A stretch of DNA of 64,000 bases from Imbricaverruca yamaguchii (GCA_034440575.1 JAOTOL010001635.1:2153001-2217000); one strand, 5' to 3'; numbered from the stretch's first letter, positions 14,001 to 29,000 are shown. A program made the numbers and translations. The notes: generated by a model not told the origin, from the sequence alone.

Positions 14001-17000
14001 AGGAAATGGGTGTTTCTGGGTGTCTTGCTAGATCTAACAGGTAAAAACAATTTTGTCGTGGGTACGAGATCCAAAAAACCGAAGATAGTCATGCTCTGAA
14101 ATCAATGACAATTGCTCTTTAGCCCTATAAAGGGCGTGACATTGACTCTTTAGCTGTATAGTATGCCTGACATTGGCTTTAGCTGTTTAATGCACCCGAT
14201 GCCAGCTTTAGCTGTATAATTCCCCTGATATTGTCCTTCAGCATCGCGTCGTTTTGCTCATCGTTTACTTTTTTCAGTTAAAACCACCATGGCTCGTTTG
14301 TCACCGGATTCGAGAACACAATCCAGTTGTCTTATGCCTTGCCACTACCATAACCCAGGGTGTGGCACGTGCAGTTTCCACACAACAGCTAGTCCAAAAT
14401 GAGGTGAAGGACGCCATTATGCAAGATGATCAGTGTACGAGATATTTCCATGAGACTAATGGAAAATGATATTTGTTATTATCATATTTGCAAAGGCACA
14501 GAAACCACAAAGTTCAGGTTACTCCCGGTCACTGCCGAGGGGGTGGGTGCTTGCGGCAAGATCTCTCGGTGATCGTCCCACCACAGTGCGCCCACCAACA
14601 GAGTTTCCCACGGCTAAGGCGGAAGCAGATTGGCGTCGGCATGTGGCCCTATATGGCGCAGGTTCTCGAGCGGGCGGGAGACGGATGCTTACGGTCGGTC
14701 GCCCACGGCTCGGGTCAGCAGACAGGTCAGTAAGCGGCGCAGTTCAGCTGGAGGGGGGGGGCACGACACCGATCGGCAGGCGCCTGTCTATCCATTTCAG
14801 CTTCGAACACTGTCCCATACTCTGTGCAGGGTCCGTACTCGTGGGTGATGCTCAAGGCCCCTGGCAGATCAGTCGGCAGGGCGTTGACCTCTTTGTTCGC
14901 GAACTCGAATATCATAAACGACGGAGCTTGCCACGTCCACACGCGGCCAGCCGGCGTGAGAGGTTGCCGACGCCGTATGACCTAGCGGTTGAATGCGTTG
15001 CGGAGGAGCCCCATGTTCTTCTTCGCGGCTGATGCGCAGCTGGTTGGGGTGTCAGCCGCAGGGCAGCCGTCCAGCTGGTCCGGCAGCTGGCGTGCCACTC
15101 CCAGCTGGCCAGCTGGCTCGGTGGTGCCGGCGCCGGCACGGTGCACTCGGGAAGTGCGGGGCAAGCGCCGGCGGCCGGCCGGTTTTCGGGGAGGTTGCCG
15201 GTGCCGGCGTTGGCGTGACTCCTAATCAGGAGCGGCCGGCCCGGTGACGTCACTCGGGCCGGGTGCGGGGCGCCGCGCGGCGCCACCTCCGCCGCCGCCG
15301 CCGCCAGTGGCAGCCGCACCGTCCTGCCGCGATCACGTGTCCGCCGCGGCGTCAGTGCAGGTGACCGGGCCGGTCGGCCGTCCGCGCGCAGCTCCCGCGC
15401 AGCTCCCGCGCAGCGCCCTGCAGCGTCCCGCAGCGCCCGCGCTGCCGGCGGCTCGGCGCAGCAGGCAGTGTCAATGTGGCAGAAGGTGTCGCCAGAGCCG
15501 ATGGAGCACTCCAGCGGGTACGTGTCCAACACCAACTCGATGAACCCGCCGGTGAAGTACGCCACGATCGGGCGCCGCCAGCCGGGCGGAGTGAAGCGCA
15601 CCGCCTCGCTGCTGGTGACGCAGCCACAGCCGCCGCCGCAGCTGCAGCCGCAGCCGTCGGGCGCGCGCACCAACCCCGTGCCGAAGCCGAAGCGCAGCTA
15701 CCACCCTGCCAAGGAGGCGCGCAAGCTGTACAAGAGCGAGCAGAATCGGCCGGCGTCGCGCGCGTCCAAGAGCAGCGCCAACTCGGGCTCGGGCGTGCGG
15801 CGGCTGTCGCCGCGCGAACCCGCCGGCGGCAAGACGTCGCCGAGGCGAGGCGGCTCGCGCGCGTCGCACTCGAAGATTCGGCGTCCCGACTCGCGCGCCT
15901 CGTCCAAGGCCCTCATACTGCGTCGAAGCGAGTCGACTCGCCACACCAGGGCGAAGTCGAGCCGCACCGGCAGCCGACCCGGCTCGCGCGGCTCGCACGG
16001 CTCGCACGCGCCGGCGCCGGCCAAGGCGAGACGAGCGGACGCCAAGTCGTTCTTCTCGTGGAAGCCGCGGCTGGCGCTGAAGCGCGCCAAATCGCTGCAG
16101 GCGAAAAAGGAGCCGCCCAGGCCGCGGGAGATCCGCTTCGGCGACGACGGCCAGCCGGGGGTGGTGGTGATGCGCGGCGTGGAGCGCCGACGCGTCGGCA
16201 GCCCGCCGCGCTCTCCGACCCACGTGCCACGCGGCCAGATCGTGCACAGTCAAGCGTACGTGGCGTCTATGGAGGCGGGCGTGTCGCAGACGCTGCCGCG
16301 GCCGCCGCGCCGGCCGGCCAGTCCCCAGCGCGGCCAGCGGGCCTGCAGCGTCGACCTGGTCGACGGTCGGCAGGCGGCCGGCGCCGCGCACCCCGACAGT
16401 CCGCGTCGCGGCCGACAGAAGGCGCCGCTGCGGCCGACGCGCAGCGTGTCGCCGTTCAAGGGCGCGCCGTCGGAGCTGTCGAGCTCGCCGGCGCCGCGCG
16501 CGCCCGTGTGGCGCGCCTCGTCCGACGACTCGCTGTCGGAGACCATCACCAACCTGTCGGCCATCTCCATCGGCCGGCGCGACACGAGAGTCCAGCCGGA
16601 GCAGAGGCCGCGCGCCAAGCCCACATCCGCCAAGCTCACCTCCGCAAAGCCCGCCAAGCAGCGGCCCAGTGATAAACCGTCTGTGATCGACTTCATCCGG
16701 CGCAAGCTGTCGATGAAGCCCAGGGAGAAGCCGACGCCGGCGACGGTCGGGCGACGGGAGCGGGCGTCGTCGACGTCGACGTCATCGCCGGAGCGGCCGG
16801 CGCCCGGCGGCCGACTGAGGGCGGCGCAGTCGCACGACGTGCTGGTCGTGGAGGAGCGCCGGGCCGTCGACTCGGGCGTCGACGACAAGGCGTATCGGTC
16901 GCTGCCGCGCGGCAAGCACAGGTCCGGCGGCACCTCTCTCTCGCGCAAGCTGTCCAACATGGGCTGGGGCACGCTGGGCCGATCGCAGGTCGACCGCGAG

Positions 17001-20000
17001 CGAGGTCGGCTGGACTTGGAGAAGAGCTACCAGCCGAAAGCCGTCAGGGAAGTGGACAGTCGACGCCAGCCGCCGGCGCCGCCGTTTCAGCCGCAGGAGC
17101 GGCAGGGCCGCGGGCCGCCGAGCGCGCTCGCCACCTCGGCGCTCGGCCGGCCGGCCGAAGGCACCGACCGTGAGGAGCCCATCCAGCCGATCATCCAGCC
17201 GCGTCGCGCGCTGTCGCAGCCGTCGCTGTACTTCGCGCCGGGCGAGCCGGCCGCGCCCGAAGAGCCGTTCACGCTGTACGCCAACCTGCCGTTCCAGCTG
17301 CCGGCGCGGCGCGCGTCGTCGCCCAGCCGGGCGTTCATGTCGCCGGCCAAGCGGGCCATGTCGCAGCCGAGTCTGCTGCGGTCGCGGCCCGCCAGCCCCG
17401 CCTCGTCGACCGGCGACCGCTCCGACACCATCTACGCCTACCGGCCGCCCCAGTGGGAGCGGCAGCGGCCGCCGCCGGCCACGCGCACCGTTTGGAAGCC
17501 GTCCATCACCGTCAGGCGCAAGGGCATCCTGAAGCGGCGCCAGTCGGCCGAGGAGAAGGAGGCGGCGCGCCAGGAGCGGCGCGCGGCCGGCGGCGCGCCG
17601 CGCCAGCCTGGCGTGCTGCACGGCATCGCTCACAACATCAGGAGCGTGTTCAAGGTGAGCCGCCGCCGCTGGATGTGCCGGCACCCATTCGACCAACGGT
17701 CTCCAAGGCCGCCGTCCGGTTGCCGGCTGGCAATCGCCGCCAAGTGGGCCTGATTGCGGGGGCCGGCGGCGCCGGTCATGCACGCCGCACGGCATCTCTT
17801 CGCGGCCAGCTGTCAATTGCCGGCGATCCGTCGTCTTCGGGTCCGTTCGCCAGCTGGTGTCCATTCGCAAGCGGTCAGTGCATGTCAGGTCCAGCCGACG
17901 ACTGGTCTTCTGTCGGAGCAGCGCCCGGACGCTCCTTGTTTAGCTGTCGGGTAAGCTGGCAACCGTCTATGCGTGTGCCGGCCGCCGGTCAATCGGATTG
18001 TCGAAGTATATTTCACTATCTTCCCGTTGCTCCTCTGGCTGCTCGTTCATTCGGTTTTTAGTCTATTATCAGTAGCCGTCATTCGTAAAGCAGGATGGGC
18101 CCACCCAGGATGCGTCCCTGGGCCCACCTCGCCCCTTCGATGTGTTAGTGTCTCTGAACCCTCATTTCCCCATTGATGTGTCGTTAAATCTGGATCCACA
18201 TTGCCCCTTTGACGTGTCGGCATCTCTGGACCCACCTTGCCCTTTTGACATGTCGACATCTCTGGACCCACCTCGCTACGCTGCCGGCACCGGCACCTCG
18301 TCTATCGGCCCTATCTGAGCTGAGCCAGACAGGCGTCACGTCATTTGCCCATCTCGCGACGGAGCGCTCCAGGCCATCAGCGGGCTCCACGTGGCAGTGT
18401 CGTGTCTACCCTACCGTGTGTGACGTCAGCGGCCCTGGTCTGTGGACGGCGAGCCCTGTCCCAACGGCGACAGCACCTCAGCCATCCTGTCCGCGGCCCT
18501 GGTCTGGGGGCGGCCGGCCCTGTTCCAACGGCGACAGTACATCAGTCATCCTGTCCGCGGCCCTGGTCTGAGGACGGCTGGCTCTGCCACAAGGGCTACA
18601 GTATCTCAGCCATCCTGTCCGCGGCTCTGGTCTGAAGACGGCTGGCTCTGCCACAACGACGATAGCACCTCAGCCATCCTGTCCGCGGCCCTGGTCTGAC
18701 GACGGCTGGCTCTGCCACAACGGCGACAGTATCTCAGCCATCCTGTCCGCGGCCCTCGTCGGAGGGCGGCCGGCCCTGCCCCAACGGCGACAGTACCTCA
18801 ACCATCCTGTCCGCGGCCCTGGTCTGAGGACGGCCGGCCCTGCCCCAACGGCGACAGCACCTCAGTCATCCTGTCCGCGGCCCTCGTCGGAGGGCGGCCG
18901 GCCCTGTCCCAACGTCGACAGCACCTCAGCCATCCTGTCCGCGGCCCTCGTCGGAGGGCGGCCGGCCCTGCCCCAACGGCGACAGTACCTCAGCCATCCT
19001 GTCCGCGGCCCTCGTCGGAGGGCGGCCGGCCCTGCCCCAACGGCGACAAAGCATCAGCCGTCCCGTCGGCCCGTCGGCCAAAGCATCAGCCTCGGCCGGC
19101 CCCACCGCGGTCACCTCAGTCGACGATCACAATTCGGTCACACGCCAGACTTCGCCGCCAGACTTCCCTGCTCTCTGCAGTGCTGAGCTTCGCTGCAAGA
19201 CCTCGCCGCGACTGGGTCTGGAGGCACGCCGATGGCCCGTCTGTGAAGAGGCAGGCTGACCACCATGGTGCATTCATAGGATAGGTGTAAATCCACCTGT
19301 TCACCAGAGCCAGGTGTACATCCACCTGTATATCCGAGCCAGGTGTACATCCACCTGTTTTCCGAGCCAGGTGTACATCCACCTGTACACCAGAGCCGGG
19401 TGTAAGTCCACCTGTACACCGGAGACAAATGTACATCCACCTGTACACCAGATACAGGTGTACATCCACCTGAGCACCAGAGTCAAGTGTGCATTCATTC
19501 ACCTGTATACACGAGCCATGTGCATATCGATATGTACACCAGAACCAGGCTTACTTCCACCTGTACACCAGAACCAGGCTTACATACACCTGTACACCAG
19601 AGACAGGTGTACATCCATCTGTACACCAGGACCAGGTTTACATTAACCTGCACAACCGAGCCAGGTTTGCATATAGACGGCCTGTCTGCAAGCAGATATA
19701 CTTCTCGCTATGGCTCAGATCCAGAAGGATACGAATAGATCGCCTGTCGCCACTCCTCCCGCCCTCGCCCCACATGGTATCTGAACCAGATTCAAGCCAG
19801 AGGGCCGATAGCTTTGCTAGTCGACTTCTTGATCAGATATCAACCAGGTGAGTCCGAAAGGCTTGTGTTGTGTATTTGTTCTTCAGCACCGTGAGTGTAG
19901 CCGGCAGCACCGTGTGGCACGATAGAGTGACGATCTCACCGAATTCAGCGCAGATGGAATACTCGTATCCCGTCACAGTGCGCTATATGGGAGGAAGCTG

Positions 20001-23000
20001 TTTAGAAGTGGTTCGATCCTATCAAATCCAAACTGGCTCTTACACCAATGCCGAAGAGCACGAGATGCACTTCAACAGGTGATGTTTGGGACATCTCCTG
20101 CATGCAATGGAGCTTGTAGAGTAGAGTAGAGATGCCAGTTCTAACTTCTATCGTCGTCTATCAGCACATTATCTAGCCATACCAATGCTGGCAGCTGAAC
20201 AGAGCTGGGGCTGTAGTATGGATGAATCATCGACCTATGTGAGTGGAGAAGTCCATCGCCGCCGCCGTTTGAAATGCGCCACGCAGGACGCCTTTGTCTT
20301 CACGTGCGGATCGTGGAACCGACCATAAACCTGATCACAAAAACGGCGTGCGCCTGTCCCAGCTTAGCTTCCAGTCACTTGCACTGCGAGCCGCTCGGAC
20401 GGGTGCAACTCAACCGAGCTGCTGCCTCCGCGAGCGCTTGACCGGCGTCGGCTCGGTGTGTTTCTGTCGGTGGCTGCTGTCGGTGTCACTTCTGTGGGTG
20501 AGCCAGCGCCTCACGGTCGCCGCGAGTCCACTCAGCGCACCGGCCGACACCCGGCAAAAGTGCACCCTGCCGGCCGACACCCGGCAAAAGTGCACCCTGC
20601 CGGCCGACACCCGGCAAAAGTGCACCCTGCCGGCCGACACCCGGCAAAAGTGCACCCTGCCGGCCGACACCCGGCAAAGTGCACCCTGCCGGCCGACACC
20701 CGGCAAAAGTGCACCCTGCCGGCCGACACCCGGCAAAGTGCGCCCTGCCGGCCGCACCCGGCAAAAGTGCACCCCACCGGCCGACACCCGGCAAAAGTGC
20801 ACCCCGCCGGCCGACGCCCGGCAAAAGTGCACCCTGCCGGCCGACACCCGGCAAAAGTGCACCCTGCCGGCCGACACCCGGCAAAAGTGCACCCTGCCGG
20901 CCGACACCCGGCAAAAGTGCACCCTGCCGGCCGACACCCGGCAAAAGTGCACCCTGCCGGCCGCCGCCCGGCAAAAGTGCACCCTGCCGGCCGCCGCCCG
21001 GCAAAAGTGCACCCTGCCGGCCGCCGCCCGGCAAAGTGCACCCCGCCGGCCGCCACCCGGCAAAGTGCACCCTGCCGGCCGACACCCGGCAAAAGTGCAC
21101 CCTGCCGGCCGACACCCGGCAAAGTGCACCCTGCCGGCCGACACCCGGCAAAAGTGCACCCTGCCGGCCGACACCCGGCAAAGTGCACCCTGCCGGCCGA
21201 CACCCGGCAAAAGTGCACCCTGCCGGCCGACACCCGGCAAAAGTGCACCCTGCCGGCCGACACCCGGCAAAAGTGCACCCTGCCGGCCGACACCCGGCAA
21301 AAGTGCACCCTGCCGGCCGACACCCGGCAAAAGTGCACCCTGCCGGCCGACACCCGGCAAAAGTGCACCCTGCCGGCCGACACCCGGCAAAAGTGCACCC
21401 TGCCGGCCGACACCCGGCAAAAGTGCACCCTGCCGGCCGACACCCGGCAAAAAGTGCACCCTGCCGGCCGACACCCGGCAAAAGTGCACCCTGCCGGCCG
21501 ACACCCGGCAAAAGTGCACCCTGCCGGCCGACACCCGGCAAAAGTGCACCCTGCCGGCCGACACCCGGCAAAAGTGCACCCTGCCGGCCGCCGGCCGACA
21601 CCCGGCAAAAGTGCACCCTGCCGGCCGCCGCCCGGCAAAAGTGCACCCTGCCGGCCGACACCCGGGAAAAGTGCACCCTGCCGGCCGACACCCGGCAAAA
21701 GTGCACCCTGCCGGCCGACACCCGGCAAAAGTGCACCCTGCCGGCCGACACCCGGCAAAAGTGCACCCTGCCGGCCGCCGCCGCCGCAAGTCAGATGGTA
21801 TCGCCGGCTGCACCGCCGGTGGACATGTTGTTCGTCTTTGGCCAGTATCTTTATAGGGGGCAGGTCCACGTAACGCTGCACGCTAACGGCGGCCTGATAC
21901 CGTGGCCGCTGATAGCGAAGAATTTATTGTTATTGTGACTGTCCACGCAGCTCTGTTGAAATAGCGAGTTATTTTTGCATGCGTGCACGTCAGCGGCCGA
22001 TTGAAGGGAAGTAATATTTTTAGGTGTTTAGGATGCTGCTGACGATCGCTTTGATTCGGATCTGTATGCAGTTGGTCCTACGACTTAGTGAGAGTGGTTG
22101 CGACAGTCACTGGTACGCCATTGTTGGAGGTAGATCAATTTTGCAAACAGCTCGGCACGATTCGCGGAAGAACCACGTCATGCGAACTTCCGTCCAAGTC
22201 TCGCTGGTTCCAAGGCTATGTGTGTCCACCATTTCCCCCACCTCGACGGTAGCCTGGTCAGGGCGGCAGCTCGCTCGCGTTCGGTCCGGTTTTTGTTTGC
22301 AGTTTTTACGTCACCGGGAGGTCGGGTCAGACCACCTGAGACGTGCTTGCCCAACACTTCCGATTCTGTTGAGGTCGTGTCGCCGATTGCGTGAGTCATC
22401 GAGATAGGCACAGGCTGGGTGGCTACGTCAGCGTTGACGCCAGGAACGTATTTTGTTCTCTCCGTGCCGACATAGCAGACGTATGGACGCATGCGTCCAC
22501 ACGTCCAGGGTCATCCGTGATGCATCGATTTGCATCTGCATCGATATCAAGAGTGGTGCAATTTGTGAGTTTAGAGAAAGTTGTCTAGGCTTGGCCAAGC
22601 TCGATGCATTTGATCAGCATGTTCCAGGCATTATTCTGGTATGTGGATCTAGCAGAATTCATATCCATTCTCGGCTAATTAGCTGCAGTCAACTTATTCT
22701 AGGTAAACAATACCATCCTAATTACGTACAATCAATCAATGCAAATCCTAACTGCAATAATGTAAAATGATGATGCAATGACGTAAAATTTAAAAGATGG
22801 AAGATCCAATAATGAACTTGGTCAGACTATTTCGGCACTTGTTTGCGCTATGCACATATATGTGTCCCTCGCATCAAATGGATAATTTAATATCATGGAT
22901 TAAACTGTGTCGCATGTTTTTAAATTGCCCAGCTTGACCTGGGCTGAATCCTGCATCCACGATATTTCCATATCTTTGAATTTTATCCAGACTTTCCGGT

Positions 23001-26000
23001 CACACCTTTCACCAGGAGCTCGGCGTCAAATTTTGGTCTGGCGCACTGCTCCTTTGATTGCCTTGCCTTGTCAAAACGTCTACCCGATGGAATCTTCAGG
23101 CCACGACCTTTTCACGTTGGTCATTTCAGGAAATTGACAAGGCACTCCATTTGTCTTCTTCTTATTCTGTTTGTAGGTTCATCATTGTCATAGAAGCCAA
23201 TCATGCGATTTTTTCACTTTTCTTTCTGTCGACTCTGTCGCTTTGTGTGGTTTTTCACTCTGCTCGCCAATTCAAAAGCATAAAATACGCACCGTCATTC
23301 GCGCTCATCATAAAAATGTAGCAGTGAAAAGCAACTGGAAAGCATTCTCCGTCCAATATGAAACTAGTTTCAGGTGTAAAAAGCTGTGGTGAAACACGAT
23401 TCGCTGGCAGTCGTTGAAACTTTGCCTCTCATCGCGATTCATTTCATCGGGGTGATTGATTTCTCTCCGTGGGTGGTGACGCAGAATTTATGCTAAATCA
23501 AGTTAAATAATCATATGTATATATATACATATTATTAGAGAGAGAAAGAGAGTGTGAGAGATGGAAAGAGATACATAGAGACATAGAGATAGAGGAAGAT
23601 ATAGGGGAAATAGAAGGAAATAAAGGAAGATAGGCATCGAGAGAATAGAGATATAGAGAGATCAATAAGGATGGCGAGAGCCAGATTGAGCGAGATGAGC
23701 ACGATTGAACGAGATTGAGTGATTGAGATCGATTGAGAGAGATTGAGGGAGATTGTGAATGGTTGAAAGTGATTGAGTGATTCAGAGAGCTGAACAAAAT
23801 TGAAAGAGGGTGAGGTGGAGTGAGACAGAGTGTGATTGAAGAAAAGAGATAGTCTGGGCACTGACATCACCTGTCAGTGGAGATTGTCTCCGCTGGTGAT
23901 TCCATGAATACTGGCCTAAGTGGGGCTGTGACTACGCATGCTAACACATTCCACACACACATTGGCTGATCCAGCCAGACGGCTTGGGTAAAGATGTAAA
24001 TTGGGCTTGCTCGGTCTCCGCTGGATCCTCTCACGGCAGGTGCTCGGCACCAACCACGAGCGGCTGGGGCGGGGGGGAGTCAGGTGCCCCTTACCTTCTA
24101 CTAACTCAAGTTATTTGGATCGGATTGCTGTGAGGCTTTGCGGCGGTTACTGTGTGGGGCTCATGCTGCGAGGTACGAGCGTAATATCTTGAATACGAAG
24201 GTCACAAATGAGATCAAACTAGGGCACCGCCAAGTTTATCCTCGGCAGAAATCGCACGATGTATTAGCATGCATCAATTGATCGATTGATCAATAGCACC
24301 AAGTGGTACAGCATGAATGAGCTAGTAGTTGCGGTTGCTGACTCGATGACAAACAAATACCTTCGCGTGTGATTGGTGAACCACTGACCGGCCGGCCTAC
24401 AGCTAGTGCAGCCATGGATGAGGGCGTGGCCACGTAGGCGGACGGTACCTAAAATGAGACATAACCTCACTGATCGGCTCATAAGTTCGCCAAATACAGT
24501 CGTAGAAGAGTGGAGCGGTCTCGATCCACGTGCAATGGCTGGATGAGCAGCTGTTAACAACGGTATAAAGATAAGCAGAATTGCATGCAATTGTAAAAAA
24601 AATCGAGAGGAATACGCAAATGCCGACCCCCCCCGCCTATGCGAGGGTTAATAAATGGTATATATTATTCTAGCAAAGATATAGTGTGCCAATATCTTCC
24701 TGTTTCGATATTATAAGAAATCGATGTTCAACTTGTCGATATTTTTGATATTATGCCCGTCTATATTTTGCGGCAGATATGTAGCATGTCAATATTTTGC
24801 ATGTCGGTATATTGCAGAGTCCATTTTCTGTTTGTCAATATTCTGCATTGTCGATATTATGCTGGGTCGATATTTTGCGCTCGATGCTAAGCATACGATA
24901 TTCAAAGCGTTGATATTTTGTGGTCGATATGTATTGGGTCTATGGTTTACCTATTCTAAAATATAATTCCCTGGCGTGTCGACCAGAGTAGGCCATTTAG
25001 CGCCCATAACAGATCGATATGTTGTCCGGTGACCCTGTAAGCACGAACACCACCCCATGTTGCGTCATCGTCGACTGCCGGCTCATGTAGCACACTGTGA
25101 TCGGCAGCATCGCAAGAACGGCGACGACGAAGTTCCGGAGGGCTTCGTGCCGGTGCCCGGCGGCCCCGTGATCTCCGAGCGCTTCACCAACATCACCAAC
25201 ACACACGAACAGAAGGACGATGTGCTGGAGGAGGAGGAGGTACACCATCTGGGAGACTTCAGCAACGAGGTCAGTGCTGGGACAGGCCGGCCGAACGGAT
25301 CAGGACGGCTACTGAGACATGGTAAAGTTATAGATAATACACGGCTACTCTGGGGACGAGTAGCCTAGGGGTAAGTTGTCTGTCTCACAATCAAAACCTT
25401 GTGAGTTCGAGTCTCACCTGTCGCTACTCTTTGCCCGCGACCAACCGGCGTGAGAGATTGGCGACACTACATGACTCAACGTTCGATGTGTCGTAAAACC
25501 AATAACCAACCAACCAACACGGCTAATCTTAGACAAGAAAATATAATCGACCGTTTCTTTGTCTTCGAGCAAACAAACAAAACACGGTGGGGATGACGTA
25601 TGTGCTGTCATTGGCCTTAATCAAGGTTTGGTAATAAGAATTCAAGCTGATCGTCTTCTGATCGCGTTCCTTGATAAAGACTCGTGACCGAGTGCACAGA
25701 GTGTGGTTTTGCATTAGTATATGGTCAAGACATCAGTTTCGTTTTGTTTCGTTTTGTCCTATGGCTTGTTTCTCGCAAGAGCATTTAGATGTATGAATGT
25801 GGAATTGTTCCAAAAAAGTTGGATAACACTATAAATGCATCGATAAGGTCCGTACCGAATGTTTAGACGTGATTTAAGAGCACTCGATAACACGTGCATA
25901 CTTTAGGCACTCTTGTATGTACCAATGGCACTGAATAGTGCTTAATACCGTATCACATTCCCTCACTGTAGTAATTAAATTAAGAACACGTCGTACGACT

Positions 26001-29000
26001 ATATGAAATGAAATAGATCCTTTGCATGAACACTCCACCATTGAAGATAGTGATGAAGATATCCCGTTATCTTATCCCTTCCCTTGACCTGAAAGTCTGT
26101 CCTTGGCATAGTTATGGGATGCCTGCTATAATGTTAAACCATGTTGCGCACCTGTATTTATGTCAGTGCTGGCGCGATGTCCAGTTGATGCTCGTGTCGG
26201 TGCCCACACAACTCCATATAACCCACACCTCGCGTGATATAGTGACAAGACGTGACGGGAGACCCGAGCTATGAACACCCACGTACCACCACGGTCGCCC
26301 ATGGCTAAATAGAGACTGCAGCAGTGCACACGAGACTAGCACCGCCGGCCGGCCATCCGGCCGCGGCGACTTCAACGTCGCTCAGCAGCGGTGCACCACG
26401 GCGCCTGCGCCCCGGTCGGCGTCGTGTGGTGGCCACAGTCACGTGCTGTTCTGCGTTACGGTGCGAGACTCGCCGCTCAGCCACTGCACATACACCAGGA
26501 CAGCTTGTCATCTGTGCGGCCGTGGACGGCAACCAGTGTACATACACCAGGACAGCTTGTCATCTGTGCGGCCCTGGACAGCAGCCACTGTACATACACC
26601 AGGACAGCTTGTCATCTGTGCGGCCCTGGACAGCAGCCACTGTACATACACCAGGACAGCTTATCATCTGTGCGGCCCTGGACAGCAACCACTGTACATA
26701 CACCAGGACAGCTTGTCATCTGTGCGGCCGTGGACGGCAACCACTGTACATACACCAGGACAGCTTGTCATCTGTGCGGCCGTGGACGGCAACCAGTGCA
26801 CGCAAGCACGCTATGCTATTACGCTTCCTCATGGCGCCTCCACCCCCTTACCACTGCCCCACCCTCCCCATCTCCGTCACAATACTCGCATTATGCATCC
26901 GGCAATCCAATGCATGGTTGATGCACCTAGTTGATTGTGCTATGTGTGGATACCTGATGTCATTCCTGCCAGCACCATTCTTGGATCCCACATGCCCATT
27001 ATGTGGGCACATTACCTCAATTCCCCTGGTTCCGCCATTCGAAACAACACAACGCAATTTAGACTAAGTTCCCTTCTAGCTCAACGGCCAAGACCTAAAC
27101 TTCTGTGACGCAGTCAAAATCCGCCTCCGTGCATAAGACGGCTGAGCCTATACCCCATAGCATTGATGGAGGCTTCCCACAATAATCGGTGTTCCAACAT
27201 ATAATTCAAACACATTTCTTTCATCCAATGTCGTGCACCTAACGATCAGCTTTAAGAAGTATTGTTGTTGCATTAGCATGACTAAATACACGGGAGTCCC
27301 CAACGACGAAATTTGTGTATATATTCTGAAATGTACAACCATACTTGAGTATATTCTTAAAATGTGTCTGGCGTCCTCTGTCACTTTAAAGGCGAGTGGC
27401 AGTATCGGGTGACAACTACGAGGCCAATCAAATATTGGTATTGCACGCCAACACCAATACCTTGATTGATGTTGCACCGGCAATACCAAAGGCATGCGAG
27501 CTTCCTCCCCTGCCCGCGCAGCCATCGCATGCTGTGCTCGGTGGACACAGCCCTGCGCAGCTGCTGACTGGCCGTCGCCCAGTGTTTGGACGGATTAGTG
27601 GATTACTGAAATTGGGGAACGATGTCGCAACGTCATCACGGTCACCGTGTGTGTACCACGTGCTCACCTCGCCAGCCGCTATATTTGGTGAGTTGGTTCC
27701 CACCGCTGATGTCGATGATACATAATTACGCGGTAAGCACAGCGGGGTGTCAGCCACCGGCTGGACGAACTTGGCGACAGTCTCGTCGGCTGCCGGGCTC
27801 CTGCACGATAAGCCGCGGCTCGACAACACCGCTAACGGTACGACATAGCGACTCAGTCGTCTCGGCTGGCTTGGCGGGCATTCTTTTCACGCCTAAATCC
27901 GGCGATGTGCAAGATAGCGACCCCGACACGTCGAGTCACCAAGTGACGTAGTTGGGGTACCGGCAGCCGGGTGGGCGTACCCGCACCGGGTGTCATTCGC
28001 AACGCCTTGTTTGGAGGGATCGCGCTTCTCCGAGGACCCGCCCTTCACTCGGTCACGCGACAGCTGCCAGCAGGCTGACCAGCGACCGCGTCCAACGTGA
28101 CGACACGAGCGTGGTGATGCTGACCAGGGATCGCATCCTCCACAGCTCGTCAGGCCCCGGGAGTCTGGCCAGGGCGGGCGCTGTTGGTCGTCGTCGGCAC
28201 GGCCTGTGTACGCTCACTCACACTGGGAACAAATTAACACAGGGAGAAGGAGCATCATAATTAGTAGGCGCGAAGTCCTATTCGACTTTCCAATCAGCGT
28301 CCATGCACCATAACGTCAAGGCATTAATGGCTGAGAAAAAGCTCACAAAAAGTTCACGGAAAACTGCTCCCACCATCTACCTTTTTCCGCTCCTTAGCTG
28401 GCGGATTCCGCGGCGTTCATTGTAGGCGAGGTCAAATCTGGTTATGTCTCTAGCAATTGCAGATGCGATTGCTCACTTGTGCACAGCAAAGTCAGCTTAT
28501 CATCGGTAGCTCATCATATCTAGCCGAACTTGTCATGGCTGGTAATCTCGCTATGGCTGATAATCTCTCCATGGATGATCATCTCGTCATGGCTGATATC
28601 GCCATGGCTGATAATCTAACCATGGCTGATAATCTCGTCATGGCTGATATCACCATGGCTGATAATCTCACCATGGCCGATAATCTCGTCATGACTGGTA
28701 ATCTCGCTAGGACTGGCAATATCGCTATGGCTGGTAATCTCGCCATGGCTGGTAATCTCACCATGGTTGATAATCTTGTCATGGCTGATCAACAGCTCCC
28801 ACCGGCGAATACCACCAGTGATGGGGATTCCGATAGCTGGCGGCAGCACAGCTGTCGATAGCACAGCTGTCGGCAGCACGGTTGTCGGCGGCACGGCTGT
28901 CGGTAGCGCAGCTGGCGGCAGCACGGCTGTCGGCAGCACGGCTGTCGGCAGCACGGCTGTCGGCAGCACAGCTGTCGGCAGCACGGCTGTCGGTAGCACA

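Larger units (their letters stand above)
21786..25107 (+). other. Intron stretch without recognised gene
   Basis: It holds a purine-rich GA/GATT tract (about 23535-23840) and a degenerate cgatatttt-type repeat (about 24680-24960). Other ORFs are short and featureless. Confidence 0.5.

Noticed and set aside
15471..17870. Antisense ORFs of 306 and 362 codons
   Set aside because: Shadows of the GC-rich plus-strand exon.
20294..21938. Long ORFs in six frames
   Set aside because: They come from a stop-free 30-bp tandem repeat.
23498..23870. Ser/Leu-rich membrane-like minus ORFs
   Set aside because: They arise from the purine-rich low-complexity tract.
25345..25420. Functional tRNA gene
   Set aside because: Only the T arm pairs well; acceptor and anticodon stems fail, and a SINE body and tail follow.
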